NCBI RefSeq assembly: GCF_017498485.1
Contig: NZ_CP071795.1
Location: 3,594,501-3,658,500, forward strand
Reading direction: 5' to 3'
Length of the DNA stretch: 64,000 bases
From: Polaribacter batillariae
GTDB taxonomy: Bacteria > Bacteroidota > Bacteroidia > Flavobacteriales > Flavobacteriaceae
Made by a program: the position numbers and the translations under genes. Positions 33,155 through 41,808 of this stretch are shown here, piece by piece (the first letter of the stretch is position 1; each line of letters begins with the position of its first letter). The notes beneath the pieces were generated by a model. That model did no database searches. It was not told where the DNA came from and worked only from the letters and a program-made list of their open reading frames with translations.

Positions 33155-34720
33155 ATGGACGGAATGTTATTTCCCATTATTGTGGGAATTATAGGAATTG
33201 CAATTGGTTTTATCGTTGCAAAATTGATAGAGAAATCTAAAGGTAAAAAATTATTAAATGCAACAAGAAAAGAAGCAAATTCTATTCTTAAAGAAGCCAA
33301 AGTAGATGCCGAATCAATAAAAAAAGAAAAGATTTTACAGGCGAAAGAAAAATTTATCGAACTAAAGTCCGAACACGAAAAAGTTATACTATCAAGAGAA
33401 AAGAAAATTTCTGATATCGAAAAACGAATTAGAGATAGAGAATCGCAAGTAGCATCGGAACTTGATAAAAACAAAAAATTAAATCGCGCCTTAGAACAAA
33501 AAGAAAAAGATTATAATTTTAAATTAGACTTTTTAGAAAAAAAAGAAGGAGATTTAGAAAAAATGCACAAACGTCATGTAGATATGTTAGAGCAAATTTC
33601 TGGATTATCTGCAGACGAAGCTAAAAAAGAACTCGTTTCTTCTTTAAAAGATGAAGCCAAAGCAGAAGCAATGGCTTTTATACAAACCTCTATTGAAGAA
33701 GCAAAATTAACAGCAGAACAAGAAGCAAGAAAAGTTGTTTTAGGAACCATACAAAGAGTAGGTGTAGAACAAGCTGTAGAAAACTGTGTTTCTGTTTTTA
33801 ACTTAGAGTCAGATGACGTAAAAGGAAGAATTATTGGTAGAGAAGGAAGAAATATTAGAGCAATTGAAGCTGCAACTGGTGTAGAAATTATTGTTGACGA
33901 TACTCCAGATGCCATTATACTTTCTTGTTTCGACCCAATTCGAAGAGAAATAGCACGTTTATCTTTGCATAAATTGGTTACAGACGGTAGAATTCACCCA
34001 GCAAGAATCGAAGAAGTTGTTGGTAAAACAGAAAAACAAATTACCCAAGAAATTATAGAAGTTGGTAAAAGAACGGTTATCGATTTAGGAATCCACGGCT
34101 TACACCCAGAATTGGTAAAAGCGGTTGGTAGAATGAAGTATAGATCTTCTTACGGTCAAAATTTATTACAACACTCACGTGAAGTGGCAAATTTGTGCGG
34201 AATTATGGCCGCAGAAATGGGCTTAAACTCTAAAGTTGCAAAACGTGCAGGCTTATTGCACGATATTGGTAAAGTACCAAATGAAGAAAGCGAATTACCA
34301 CATGCATTATTAGGAATGCAGTGGGCAGAGAAATATGGCGAAAAGCCAGATGTTTGTAACGCAATTGGTGCACACCATGACGAAATTGAAATGAAAAGTT
34401 TAATTTCTCCAATCGTACAAGTTTGTGATGCAATTTCTGGAGCAAGACCTGGAGCAAGACGTCAAGTTTTAGATTCTTACATTCAGCGTTTAAAAGATTT
34501 AGAAGATATTGCATTTGGGTTTACAGGAGTGCAAAAAGCCTATGCTATACAAGCAGGTCGTGAATTGCGTGTTATGGTAGAAAGCACAAAAGTAAACGAC
34601 ACAAAAGCTGCTGAATTATCATTTAATATTTCTCAGAAAATTCAAAATGACATGACGTATCCTGGTCAAGTAAAAGTTACAGTTATTCGTGAGACTAGAG
34701 CTGTTAATGTGGCGAGATAG
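33155..34720 (+). CDS. rny: Ribonuclease Y
   Basis: 521 residues. The N-terminal transmembrane helix ([20 protein letters not shown]) anchors it to the membrane. A long charged coiled coil (about 30-200) is followed by a KH domain ([19 protein letters not shown]) and an HD domain ([15 protein letters not shown] ... HHDEIE) that holds the metal-dependent endonuclease site. It initiates mRNA decay. The start is 18 bases beyond the 6S terminator, so it is likely transcribed from a promoter within or before that RNA. Confidence 0.95.
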   Translation: MDGMLFPIIVGIIGIAIGFIVAKLIEKSKGKKLLNATRKEANSILKEAKVDAESIKKEKILQAKEKFIELKSEHEKVILSREKKISDIEKRIRDRESQVASELDKNKKLNRALEQKEKDYNFKLDFLEKKEGDLEKMHKRHVDMLEQISGLSADEAKKELVSSLKDEAKAEAMAFIQTSIEEAKLTAEQEARKVVLGTIQRVGVEQAVENCVSVFNLESDDVKGRIIGREGRNIRAIEAATGVEIIVDDTPDAIILSCFDPIRREIARLSLHKLVTDGRIHPARIEEVVGKTEKQITQEIIEVGKRTVIDLGIHGLHPELVKAVGRMKYRSSYGQNLLQHSREVANLCGIMAAEMGLNSKVAKRAGLLHDIGKVPNEESELPHALLGMQWAEKYGEKPDVCNAIGAHHDEIEMKSLISPIVQVCDAISGARPGARRQVLDSYIQRLKDLEDIAFGFTGVQKAYAIQAGRELRVMVESTKVNDTKAAELSFNISQKIQNDMTYPGQVKVTVIRETRAVNVAR

Positions 34721-34745
34721 CAATCGTAACTTAATTTGATACCTA

Positions 34746-34777
34746 AAAAAAAATCCTGTTTTTGCAGGATTTTTTTT
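34746..34777. terminator. Bidirectional terminator between rny and xerD
   Basis: A 13-bp stem AAAAAAAATCCTG / CAGGATTTTTTTT with a 6-base loop. A/T tracts on both sides let it stop rny (+) and xerD (-). It overlaps the xerD stop codon at 34776-34778. Confidence 0.9.
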
Positions 34778-35672
34778 AGTTTCTAGGATGATATTTTTCC
34801 AAAACTTCTTGTAAGAAACTTGTGTCTGTATGCACATAAACCTCTGTAGTTGTAATGCTTTCGTGCCCTAACATTTGCTGTAAGGATCTTAAATCTGCAC
34901 CCCTTCTTAACAAATGTGTGGCAAAAGAATGACGCAAGGTGTGTGGACCAATTTGCTTTTTTAAATCAGTTTTTTCAGCCAAATCTTTAATAATTATAAA
35001 AACCATTTGTCGCGATAAACCTTTTCCTCTTCTGTTTAGAAACAGCGTGTCTTCAAATCCCTTTTGGGGTTTAATTTGATTTCGAATTTGATTGATATAA
35101 ATAGAAATATACCTTTTTGTGGTTGCATGAATAGGAATATACCTTTCTTTACTTCCTTTTCCTGAAACACGAATAAACCCTTCTTCGAAAAATAAATCAG
35201 AAATTTTTAAAGCAATTAATTCTCCAACCCGTAAACCACAACAATATATCGTTTCTAAAATGGTTCTGTTTCTTTCTCCCTGAGGATGACTTAAATCGAT
35301 TGCAGCAATTAATTCGTTTACTTGGTCTTCTGAAAGTGTATCAGGTAATTTTCTACCAATTTTAGGAGTTTCTAGTAAATCAGTTGGGTTGGTAACTCTG
35401 TAATCTTCAAAAACCAAATAATCAAAAAAACTTCGTAGTCCAGAAATTATTCGAGCTTGACTTCTAGGATTAACTTTGGTAGCTACTTCGTAAATAAATT
35501 GTTTAACAATTTCACCATCAATCTTAGTGGGTGAAACAATAATTTCGTTTTCATCTAAAAATAAATTTAGTTTTTTTAAATCTCTGGTATAACTATCAAT
35601 AGTGTTTTTTGAAAGTCCTCTTTCAATTTTTAAAAAAAGCCGATAATCATTAATTGCATTTTGCCATTTCAT
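34776..35672 (-). CDS. xerD: Tyrosine recombinase XerD
   Basis: 298 residues. N-terminal SAM-like DNA-binding core (LKIERGLSKNTIDSYTRDLK) and C-terminal catalytic domain with CGLRVGELIALK (Arg), the Lys in SGKGSKERYIP, HTLRHSFATHLL (His/Arg), LGHESITTTEVY (His/Tyr). With XerC it resolves chromosome dimers at dif. Length, motifs and the absence of phage genes nearby support the housekeeping enzyme over a phage integrase. Confidence 0.92.
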   Translation of the reverse strand: MKWQNAINDYRLFLKIERGLSKNTIDSYTRDLKKLNLFLDENEIIVSPTKIDGEIVKQFIYEVATKVNPRSQARIISGLRSFFDYLVFEDYRVTNPTDLLETPKIGRKLPDTLSEDQVNELIAAIDLSHPQGERNRTILETIYCCGLRVGELIALKISDLFFEEGFIRVSGKGSKERYIPIHATTKRYISIYINQIRNQIKPQKGFEDTLFLNRRGKGLSRQMVFIIIKDLAEKTDLKKQIGPHTLRHSFATHLLRRGADLRSLQQMLGHESITTTEVYVHTDTSFLQEVLEKYHPRN

Positions 35673-35688
35673 AAAACTAAACTACAAA

Positions 35689-35715
35689 AAAAACCATCCT
35701 ATCAGGACGGTTTTT
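35689..35715 (-). terminator. Rho-independent terminator of the TM2-protein gene
   Basis: Stem of 12 bp with a 3-base loop (AAAAACCATCCT / AGGACGGTTTTT). The single mismatch on the plus strand becomes a G-U pair on the minus strand. It is followed by a T tract on the minus strand, 22 bases beyond the stop at 35738. Confidence 0.8.
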
Positions 35716-35737
35716 GTAAAATTAAAAAATGTATGTT

Positions 35738-36106
35738 TTATAAAGTTTTAGAATAACTACCATTTTTAGGTTGTAAATCTCCAGTTATTATCATAACAAG
35801 ATCAATAATATACCAAATTCCAAAACCACCTAAAGTTATTAATTTAAGTACTCCTAATAAAGTATAACCTAAATAAAATCTATCAACACCTAAACCTCCT
35901 AAGAAAATTGATAATAATAAAGCAGTAGTTTGACTTTTTCCAGAGTAAGCTGCTGCGTAAGAGGTAACTTCTTTCTTTTCAATTTTATTGTCTTTTATAA
36001 CTTCAACAACTTCTTTATTCTTCTTTACAGGAAAAGAAGCGTGTGTGCTGAAAGAAAATGCTAAAAAAGCAAATAACAATGTGTAAATAGATAATGATTT
36101 TTTCAT
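35738..36106 (-). CDS. TM2 domain-containing membrane protein
   Basis: 122 residues from the ATG at 36106; an upstream extension to 36139 is not signal-like. Signal peptide MKKSLSIYTLLFAFLAFSFSTHA, a Lys-rich linker, then a TM2 domain with two membrane helices separated by GGLGVDRFYLGY, ending in IWYIIDLVMIITGDL. The DRF motif is the TM2 hallmark. Function of the domain in bacteria is unknown. It is monocistronic with its own terminator. Confidence 0.85.
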   Translation of the reverse strand: MKKSLSIYTLLFAFLAFSFSTHASFPVKKNKEVVEVIKDNKIEKKEVTSYAAAYSGKSQTTALLLSIFLGGLGVDRFYLGYTLLGVLKLITLGGFGIWYIIDLVMIITGDLQPKNGSYSKTL

Positions 36107-36154
36107 GATAATTAAGTTTTTTTTTGTTAATTGCCACAATATATAAAATTATAC

Positions 36155-37072
36155 ATGAAAAAGAACATTTTATTTTTAATTAGTTTTTTATTTATTTTAA
36201 TATCAACCGCTCAAGAAAAAAAAGCCTTTGAATATGAGTTAGTTGGCGCTTTGGTTTTAGATTCGAAACAATTATTTTCTTACAAAATTGAATTCAATGC
36301 AAGAAAAAATAATTTTATTGAAGGCTATTCTTATACAGATCTTGGTGGAGAAAATGAAACAAAATCGTACATAAGAGGATATTATGATGCTGATTCAAAA
36401 AAAATTCAATTTAAAGAAAGTGATATCTTATATACTAAATCTAAATTTTTACCAGAAGAATTTTGTTTTATAAAATTTGAAGGTGTTTTTAAAGGTAAAT
36501 CCAAAAAGAAATCTTTAAAAGGTGATTTTATTGGAATTTATGATGATAAAGATACTTGTGCAACAGGGCAAGTAAAATTAGTAAGCACAAAATTTTTAGA
36601 GAAAAAAGTTAAAAAATTTTATAAAAAAGTTAAAAAGGTTGATAAAATTAAAAAGATTGATAGTATTGTAAAAGAAGAATTAAAACCAGAAAACTATTTA
36701 AAGAAATTTAGTGAAACTAAAATTGCGTCTGGGGAAAAGGTTTCTGTTTTTGTATATACAAGTAAAATGAAAATGGAAATTTGGGACTATGGAAAAGAAG
36801 ATGGAGATAAAATTACCATATTATTGAATGATGTAGAGGTTTTAAAAAACTTTTCAGTTACCAAAAAAAAGAAAAGTATTATACTAGATTTAAAAGAAGA
36901 TAAAAATTTAATTAAAATTATTACTGTTGATGGAGGAAGTATAAAAACAAATACTACTAAACTTAAACTTTATGATTTTAGGCGACAATATGAGGTAATA
37001 GCAGATTTAGAAGAAGGCAAATCAGCCAGTATAAATGTTGTAAAATTAAAAGTTACTAATAAAAAACAATAA
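36155..37072 (+). CDS. Secreted hypothetical protein
   Basis: 305 residues from the ATG at 36155 (MKKNILFLISFLFILISTAQ signal peptide). The central stretch (about residues 150-180) is almost all Lys/Val/Ile, giving a basic linker. N-terminal and C-terminal parts look beta-rich. The C-terminal segment (SKMKMEIWDYGKEDGDKITILLN, then VLKNFSVTKKKKSIILDL) resembles a C2-like or Ig-like beta sandwich. It diverges from the TM2 gene over 48 bases. No function is recognised. Confidence 0.65.
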   Translation: MKKNILFLISFLFILISTAQEKKAFEYELVGALVLDSKQLFSYKIEFNARKNNFIEGYSYTDLGGENETKSYIRGYYDADSKKIQFKESDILYTKSKFLPEEFCFIKFEGVFKGKSKKKSLKGDFIGIYDDKDTCATGQVKLVSTKFLEKKVKKFYKKVKKVDKIKKIDSIVKEELKPENYLKKFSETKIASGEKVSVFVYTSKMKMEIWDYGKEDGDKITILLNDVEVLKNFSVTKKKKSIILDLKEDKNLIKIITVDGGSIKTNTTKLKLYDFRRQYEVIADLEEGKSASINVVKLKVTNKKQ

Positions 37073-37130
37073 AAATCCATTACAGTTAACCTTTAAACAG
37101 AATGAGCACCTTATAAAAACAATACATAGC

Positions 37131-37138
37131 TACTTTTG
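37131..37138 (+). promoter_or_regulatory. Candidate -7 box for the first beta-barrel gene
   Basis: TACTTTTG, matching TAnnTTTG, 29 bases before the ATG at 37168. No convincing TTG lies 17-23 bases upstream. Confidence 0.3.
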
Positions 37139-37167
37139 AATTATAAATTCAATTAAATTTAAAAATT

Positions 37168-37671
37168 ATGAAAAAAGTACTATTTATTGCGTTTTTAGCA
37201 ATTGCAGGATTCGGAAAAATGAATGCTCAACAAGGAGTATTAAATGGAGGTTTAAACGTTGGTATTCCAGTAGGAGATGCAGACAATGTATCTAATTTTA
37301 CATTAGGAGCAGAATTAAATTATATGTTTCCAGTTGCAGACGGTTTCACTTTAGGACCATCTGTACAATACTCTCATTTTTTCGGAAAAGAATTTGATTT
37401 AGGAGGAGGAATAACAGCTGAAGCTTCAGACCTTTCTTTTTTACCAATTTCTGGTGCAGCAAGATTTAACATTACAAACGATTTTATTGTGGGGGCAAAC
37501 ATTGGTTATGCTGTAGGATTAGATGATGGAAATGATGGGGGCTTTTACTACAGACCAATAATTGGACATAAAATAGGAGATAATACGCAGTTAAACCTTT
37601 CTTATTCAGGAATTAGTGTTGATGGTGGTAATATATCTAACATCAGTTTAGGAATTATGTTTGGTCTGTAA
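37168..37671 (+). CDS. Small outer-membrane beta-barrel protein
   Basis: 167 residues. Signal peptide MKKVLFIAFLAIAGFGKMNAQ, then alternating amphipathic strands (GGLNVGIPVGDA ... FTLGAELNYMFPV ... FTLGPSVQYSHF ... FIVGANIGYAVG). It ends ISLGIMFGL, an OmpX/PorT-like eight-strand pattern. It is probably an outer-membrane structural or porin-like protein; the specific role is unknown. Repeat copy C follows, then a second beta-barrel gene. Confidence 0.75.
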   Translation: MKKVLFIAFLAIAGFGKMNAQQGVLNGGLNVGIPVGDADNVSNFTLGAELNYMFPVADGFTLGPSVQYSHFFGKEFDLGGGITAEASDLSFLPISGAARFNITNDFIVGANIGYAVGLDDGNDGGFYYRPIIGHKIGDNTQLNLSYSGISVDGGNISNISLGIMFGL

Positions 37672-37703
37672 TACTATCAGTTCAGCATAAAACAAAACAT
37701 AAA

Positions 37704-37886
37704 AAAAGGCCGTCACAAAAGTAAATTTAACTGTTATTTTAAGCATTACTAAAATCAAAATATATTTTGATTGAAAGTAGCTAACGAAGTGATCGGAAAA
37801 TCTAAAATTTTGAAATTCATTCAATAAATAAGATTTCTCCATTACAATCGAAATAACAAATTTTAATACTTTTGTGACGGTCTTTT
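37704..37886 (-). repeat. MITE-like palindromic repeat, copy C (full length, inverted)
   Basis: About 183 bp in the opposite orientation to A and B. The terminal repeats are long and near perfect (AAAGGCCGTCACAAAAGTA against TACTTTTGTGACGGTCTTTT). The internal ATCAAAATATATTTTGAT core, the GAAAATCTAAAATTTTGAAATT segment and TAAATAAGATTTCTCCATTA segment are all retained. It lies between two tandem beta-barrel genes. Confidence 0.85.
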
Positions 37887-37964
37887 TTTATGTAATTATC
37901 AAAAAAATTAACACACAATTATTATAAATTATATATTTTTACAGAAAATTAATAAATTATAAAT

Positions 37965-38513
37965 ATGAAAAAAATTTTGATGTTAAGTTTAGTTCTATTT
38001 CTAGGCTTAAACAAGTTAAATGCTCAGAAAAGTACCAGTTACGGAATAACTGCAGGTTATCATAACCTAACAAGTAAAGTTAGTGCTAGTAATCTAGAAA
38101 ATAATTTAACGGTCTCTAATGGTTTAGATGGATATTATGTAGGATTCTTTTTAGAAAGCAAAATATCTGAAAAACTAAGTTTTCAACCAGAAGTACAATT
38201 TTCACAAATTTTTAATGAAGGAGAAAGCCTTAATAGTATTATAATACCAATGTATTTAAAGTATTATGTAGATACTAAATTAAGTTTACAGGGTGGTGCA
38301 CTTTTAGATATTGTTTTAGACAAAGACCAAGATGAAGAAGGTAAAGTTTTTGGAGTTGGACTTGGATTAGGGCTAGGTTACGATGTTTCTGACAAAATTT
38401 TGTTATCGACTAAATATTCTTTCGGTTTAAATAATAGAATTAGTACTGATAGAGTAGAGAATTTAACAGTTAGATTTAATTTTTTTCAAATAGGATTAGG
38501 ATATAGATTCTAA
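37965..38513 (+). CDS. Outer-membrane beta-barrel protein (PorT-like)
   Basis: 182 residues. Signal peptide MKKILMLSLVLFLGLNKLNAQ, then strands typical of the Bacteroidota OMP_b-brl family (YYVGFFLESKISEKLSFQPEVQFSQIF, then YLKYYVDTKLSLQGGALLDIVL) and the terminal FFQIGLGYRF. It is a probable small outer-membrane barrel. It shares general architecture with the gene at 37168 but the sequences are not close duplicates. Function unknown. Confidence 0.78.
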   Translation: MKKILMLSLVLFLGLNKLNAQKSTSYGITAGYHNLTSKVSASNLENNLTVSNGLDGYYVGFFLESKISEKLSFQPEVQFSQIFNEGESLNSIIIPMYLKYYVDTKLSLQGGALLDIVLDKDQDEEGKVFGVGLGLGLGYDVSDKILLSTKYSFGLNNRISTDRVENLTVRFNFFQIGLGYRF

Positions 38514-38534
38514 ATTGAAATAAATTTTATTAAG

Positions 38535-38664
38535 AAGCTGTCACAAAAGTAAAACTATCTGTTGTTTTAAGCGAAGTAGAAAAATCTAAAATCTTGAAAT
38601 TCAATAAATAAGATTTTTCCATTACAGTTGAATGACAAATTTTAATACTTTCGAGACAGTTTCT
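38535..38664 (-). repeat. MITE-like palindromic repeat, copy D (internal palindrome deleted)
   Basis: About 130 bp. The ends AAGCTGTCACAAAAGTA and TACTTTCGAGACAGTTTC are imperfect inverted repeats. After GTTGTTTTAAGC the sequence jumps directly to GAAGTAGAAAAATCTAAAAT, so the part containing the CAAAATATATTTTG palindrome seen in copy C is missing. It lies between the second beta-barrel gene and aroQ. Confidence 0.8.
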
Positions 38665-38692
38665 TTTGTTTAAAAAAATGTACTTTTGGTTT

Positions 38693-39106
38693 ATGAAAAT
38701 TATAATAATTAACGGACCTAACTTAAATTTACTTGGTAAAAGAGAACCAGGAATTTATGGTACTGCATCTTTTGAAGATTATTTTAGAGATTTACAACTA
38801 AAATATAAAACAGTAGAATTGTCTTATTTTCAATCGAATATAGAAGGAGAGTTAATAGACAAATTACACGAAGTAGGTTTTAGTTTTGATGGTATTGTTT
38901 TAAACGCAGCAGCCTATACACATACATCTGTAGGTATTGGAGACGCTGTAAAAGGAATAGAAACCCCAGTTGTAGAGATTCATATTTCTAACATTCATGC
39001 TCGAGAAGATTTTAGACATAAAAGTTTTATTGCCCCAAATGCAAAAGGTGTAATTTTTGGTTTTGGTTTAAAAGGCTATGATTTGGCAATAGAAAGTTTC
39101 TTATAG
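38693..39106 (+). CDS. aroQ: Type II 3-dehydroquinate dehydratase
   Basis: 137 residues from the ATG at 38693; the frame extends upstream to 38666 into repeat-flanking sequence. It dehydrates 3-dehydroquinate in the shikimate pathway and forms a dodecamer. Motifs: NGPNLNLLGKREPGIYG (catalytic Arg and Tyr), FFQSNIEGELI-type segment, VLNAAAYTHTSVGI and VEIHISNIHAREDFRHKS. A TACTTTTG at 38681-38688 lies only 5 bases before the ATG. The 3' end overlaps the convergent GNAT gene by 6 bases. Confidence 0.95.
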   Translation: MKIIIINGPNLNLLGKREPGIYGTASFEDYFRDLQLKYKTVELSYFQSNIEGELIDKLHEVGFSFDGIVLNAAAYTHTSVGIGDAVKGIETPVVEIHISNIHAREDFRHKSFIAPNAKGVIFGFGLKGYDLAIESFL

Positions 39107-39568
39107 CTTTAATATCATTTTTATATCTGCACGTTCATAGTGTACATCTTTTTCTAAAGGAATTTCTTTAAAACCATATTTTTTATAAATATGTACAGCA
39201 TTTATCAGTGATCGATGAGAATAAAGTGTAATGCTTGGCCAATTTTTTTTAGTTGCAAAATCGATACAAAACTCTAATAGTTTTTTACCAATTCCTAAAC
39301 CTTGAAATTCAGGAGAAACAGCCATTTTTGTCAATTCAAAAAACGAATGTTGATTTTTTAATGCTACTGTTCCAGCAATTTTGTTATCATATTTCGCAAA
39401 AAAAATAAATCCACCTTTATCAATAATATTTTCTACAGGATTGCTAAGTACCTTTTCGTCATAAGGTTCCACGTAAAAATATTTTTCTAACCAAGCTATA
39501 TTTAAATCATAAAAATAAGTTGCATATTTTTCTTCAAAAGGAATAATTTCAATAGTAATATTTTTCAA
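39101..39568 (-). CDS. GNAT-family N-acetyltransferase
   Basis: 155 residues, a single GNAT domain. The acetyl-CoA pyrophosphate loop QGLGIGKKLLEF is preceded by the strand LTKMAVSPEF. A C-terminal AVHIYKKYGFKEIPL motif completes the fold. It transfers an acetyl group from acetyl-CoA to an unknown amine. It converges with aroQ and shares its last 6 bases. Confidence 0.87.
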   Translation of the reverse strand: MKNITIEIIPFEEKYATYFYDLNIAWLEKYFYVEPYDEKVLSNPVENIIDKGGFIFFAKYDNKIAGTVALKNQHSFFELTKMAVSPEFQGLGIGKKLLEFCIDFATKKNWPSITLYSHRSLINAVHIYKKYGFKEIPLEKDVHYERADIKMILKL

Positions 39569-39628
39569 AAAATAAAAATTTTAAAACATTGGTTATTTAG
39601 TCGTAAAAATAATGCGATTCAACGAAAG

Positions 39629-39662
39629 TTGCCATAATATCTTCTAAAATAAATTATATTTG
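39629..39662 (+). promoter_or_regulatory. Candidate promoter for the polysaccharide locus
   Basis: TTG at 39629-39631, a 23-nt spacer, TATATTTG at 39655-39662, 20 bases before the ABC permease ATG. Most genes from here to the window end overlap or lie within a few bases of each other, so this may drive much of the locus. Confidence 0.45.
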
Positions 39663-39682
39663 TAAAAACAACCAAAGTACAC

Positions 39683-40555
39683 ATGCAGAAAGATAAATGG
39701 CTTTTTGAAATATCCCCCAAAAACAATTTATTCGACTTAAACCTAAAGGAAGTTTGGCAATATAGAGATTTACTAATTCTTTTTGTAAAGCGTGATGTAG
39801 TAACCTTATACAAACAAACTATTTTAGGACCACTTTGGTATTTAATTCAGCCACTATTTACCTCTGTAATTTTTACTTTAGTTTTTAACAACATTGCCGG
39901 AATTTCCACAGGTGAAGTTCCACCTTTTTTATTCAACTTAGCAGGTGTAACTATTTGGAACTATTTTAAAGAATGTCTTACAGCAACTTCAGATACATTT
40001 AAAAAAAATGAAGCGATTTTTGGAAAAGTGTATTTTCCACGAGTAATCATGCCCATGTCTATCGTGGTTTCTAATTTGTTAAAGTTTGGAATTCAAATTT
40101 TTATATTTATTTGTTTTTATATTTATTATGTATTAACTGGACATGAAATTTTACCTAATATTTACATTCTATTTTTTCCATTACTAATTGTAGCCATGGG
40201 AATGATGGGCTTAGGTTTAGGAATGATAATTTCTTCCATGGTAACAAAATATAGAGATTTAACGTTCTTAGTTTCTTTTGGGGTGCAATTACTAATGTAC
40301 TTATCTGCAGTGATGTATCCTTTAGATTTAATGCGCGAAAAGTTGATAAGTTTAAAAGAAGGTATAGATTATTCTTGGGTGGTAGATTTCAATCCAATAG
40401 CTCATTTAATAGAGTTTGGCAGATACATGCTTTTAAACGATGGTAATTATTCTGTTTTTGGAATTATATACACAGCTATATTTACCATTGTAATATTTTT
40501 CTTAGGCTTATTAATTTTTAATAAAACCGAAAAAACTTTTATAGATACCATTTAA
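39683..40555 (+). CDS. wzm: Polysaccharide ABC transporter permease (Wzm-like)
   Basis: 290 residues with about six transmembrane helices of the ABC-2 type. The N-terminal cytoplasmic helix ending LLILFVKRDVVTLYKQTILGPLWYLIQP is characteristic of O-antigen/capsule exporters. With Wzt it moves lipid-linked polysaccharide across the inner membrane. The stop overlaps the wzt ATG by one base, so they are coupled. No Wzx flippase or Wzy polymerase is seen, consistent with ABC-dependent export. Confidence 0.9.
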   Translation: MQKDKWLFEISPKNNLFDLNLKEVWQYRDLLILFVKRDVVTLYKQTILGPLWYLIQPLFTSVIFTLVFNNIAGISTGEVPPFLFNLAGVTIWNYFKECLTATSDTFKKNEAIFGKVYFPRVIMPMSIVVSNLLKFGIQIFIFICFYIYYVLTGHEILPNIYILFFPLLIVAMGMMGLGLGMIISSMVTKYRDLTFLVSFGVQLLMYLSAVMYPLDLMREKLISLKEGIDYSWVVDFNPIAHLIEFGRYMLLNDGNYSVFGIIYTAIFTIVIFFLGLLIFNKTEKTFIDTI

Positions 40556-41808
40556 TGATGATAGACGATGTAATTTTAAAAGTTGAAAATCTATCTAAAC
40601 AATATCGTTTAGGAACTGTTGGAACAGGAACAATAAGTCACGATTTTAATCGATTTTTAGCAAGAATTAGAGGGAAAGAAGATCCGTATTTAAAAATTGG
40701 TGAGTCTAATGATAGAGCTTCCAAAGGAAATTCTGAATATGTTTGGGCATTAAAAGATATTAATTTTGAAGTAAAAAGAGGAGAGGTTTTAGGAATTATA
40801 GGTAAAAATGGTGCAGGAAAATCTACCTTATTAAAAATACTCTCTAAAGTTACAGCGCCAACAACAGGTTCTATAAAATCTAAAGGTAGAATCGCCTCTT
40901 TATTAGAAGTAGGTACTGGTTTTCATCCAGAAATGACTGGCAGAGAAAACATTTTTTTAAACGGAGCCATTCTAGGAATGACCAAAAAAGAAATAGCCTC
41001 TAAATTAGATGAAATTGTGTCTTTTTCTGGTTGCGAACGTTATATAGACACTCCAGTTAAAAGATATTCAAGTGGAATGAAAGTGCGCTTGGCTTTTGCT
41101 GTAGCAGCACATTTAGAACCCGATATTTTAGTGGTTGATGAAGTTTTAGCAGTGGGTGATGCAGAGTTTCAAAAGAAAGCGATTGGTAAAATGCAAGATA
41201 TTTCGAATGAGAATGGAAGAACAGTTTTGTTTGTGAGCCATAATATGGCAGCTGTTAAAAGTTTGTGTAAAAAAGGTTTAGTATTAGAGGCTGGTAAATC
41301 TATTTTTTTAGGAAACATAGAGGAAGCTATAGACTTTTATTTAAAAAATGCTAAAAGTGAGAGAGCATATAAGGTGAATACTACAGATAAAGTAAATTAT
41401 ATTTCTAAAGTTTATATTTCAGATGCACAAAACAATTTAATTATAAATTCTATTGATAATACAAAAGATTATTTTTTAAATTTCGAATTAGAAATTAAGG
41501 AACCAAAAGGGTTAAAATTTGGAACAACATTAATTTCAATAATGAATGAACCTATAATTTCTTTCCCTTATGAAAATCACTTTAATAAAAAAGGAAAATA
41601 TCATTTAAGAATAAAATTACCCATTTCAATTTTAAAAGGAGGTGAGTATTTTATAGAAGCCGCTTTATGGAATTCAGGTGAAGTTTTTGATAACTCAGAA
41701 GAATATATTGTTATAGAAATAATAGGAACTTCAAAATTAGAAAAAACAGGAGAAAGTATTAAAGGATATGTTTTAAATAACGAGAAATGGACAGAAAAAA
41801 ATATCTAG
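40555..41808 (+). CDS. wzt: Polysaccharide ABC transporter ATPase with C-terminal carbohydrate-binding domain (Wzt-like)
   Basis: 417 residues. Residues 1-250 are the ATPase: Walker A GIIGKNGAGKSTLLKIL, signature YSSGMKVRLAFAVAA, Walker B PDILVVDEVLAVGD. Residues about 265-410 form a beta-rich domain of the Wzt-C type. In characterised systems this domain recognises the chain end of the specific O antigen and couples termination to export. The long C-terminus argues for a chain-modified or specific glycan. The stop overlaps glf by 22 bases. Confidence 0.9.
   Translation: MMIDDVILKVENLSKQYRLGTVGTGTISHDFNRFLARIRGKEDPYLKIGESNDRASKGNSEYVWALKDINFEVKRGEVLGIIGKNGAGKSTLLKILSKVTAPTTGSIKSKGRIASLLEVGTGFHPEMTGRENIFLNGAILGMTKKEIASKLDEIVSFSGCERYIDTPVKRYSSGMKVRLAFAVAAHLEPDILVVDEVLAVGDAEFQKKAIGKMQDISNENGRTVLFVSHNMAAVKSLCKKGLVLEAGKSIFLGNIEEAIDFYLKNAKSERAYKVNTTDKVNYISKVYISDAQNNLIINSIDNTKDYFLNFELEIKEPKGLKFGTTLISIMNEPIISFPYENHFNKKGKYHLRIKLPISILKGGEYFIEAALWNSGEVFDNSEEYIVIEIIGTSKLEKTGESIKGYVLNNEKWTEKNI

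Noticed and set aside
34776-35672. Phage or island integrase
   Set aside because: Full-length XerD motifs, no phage genes or att repeats around it, and a shared terminator with rny: housekeeping recombinase.
37168-38513. Tandem duplication of a beta-barrel gene
   Set aside because: Both genes share only the general signal-peptide-plus-barrel layout; internal sequences do not align by eye as a recent duplicate.
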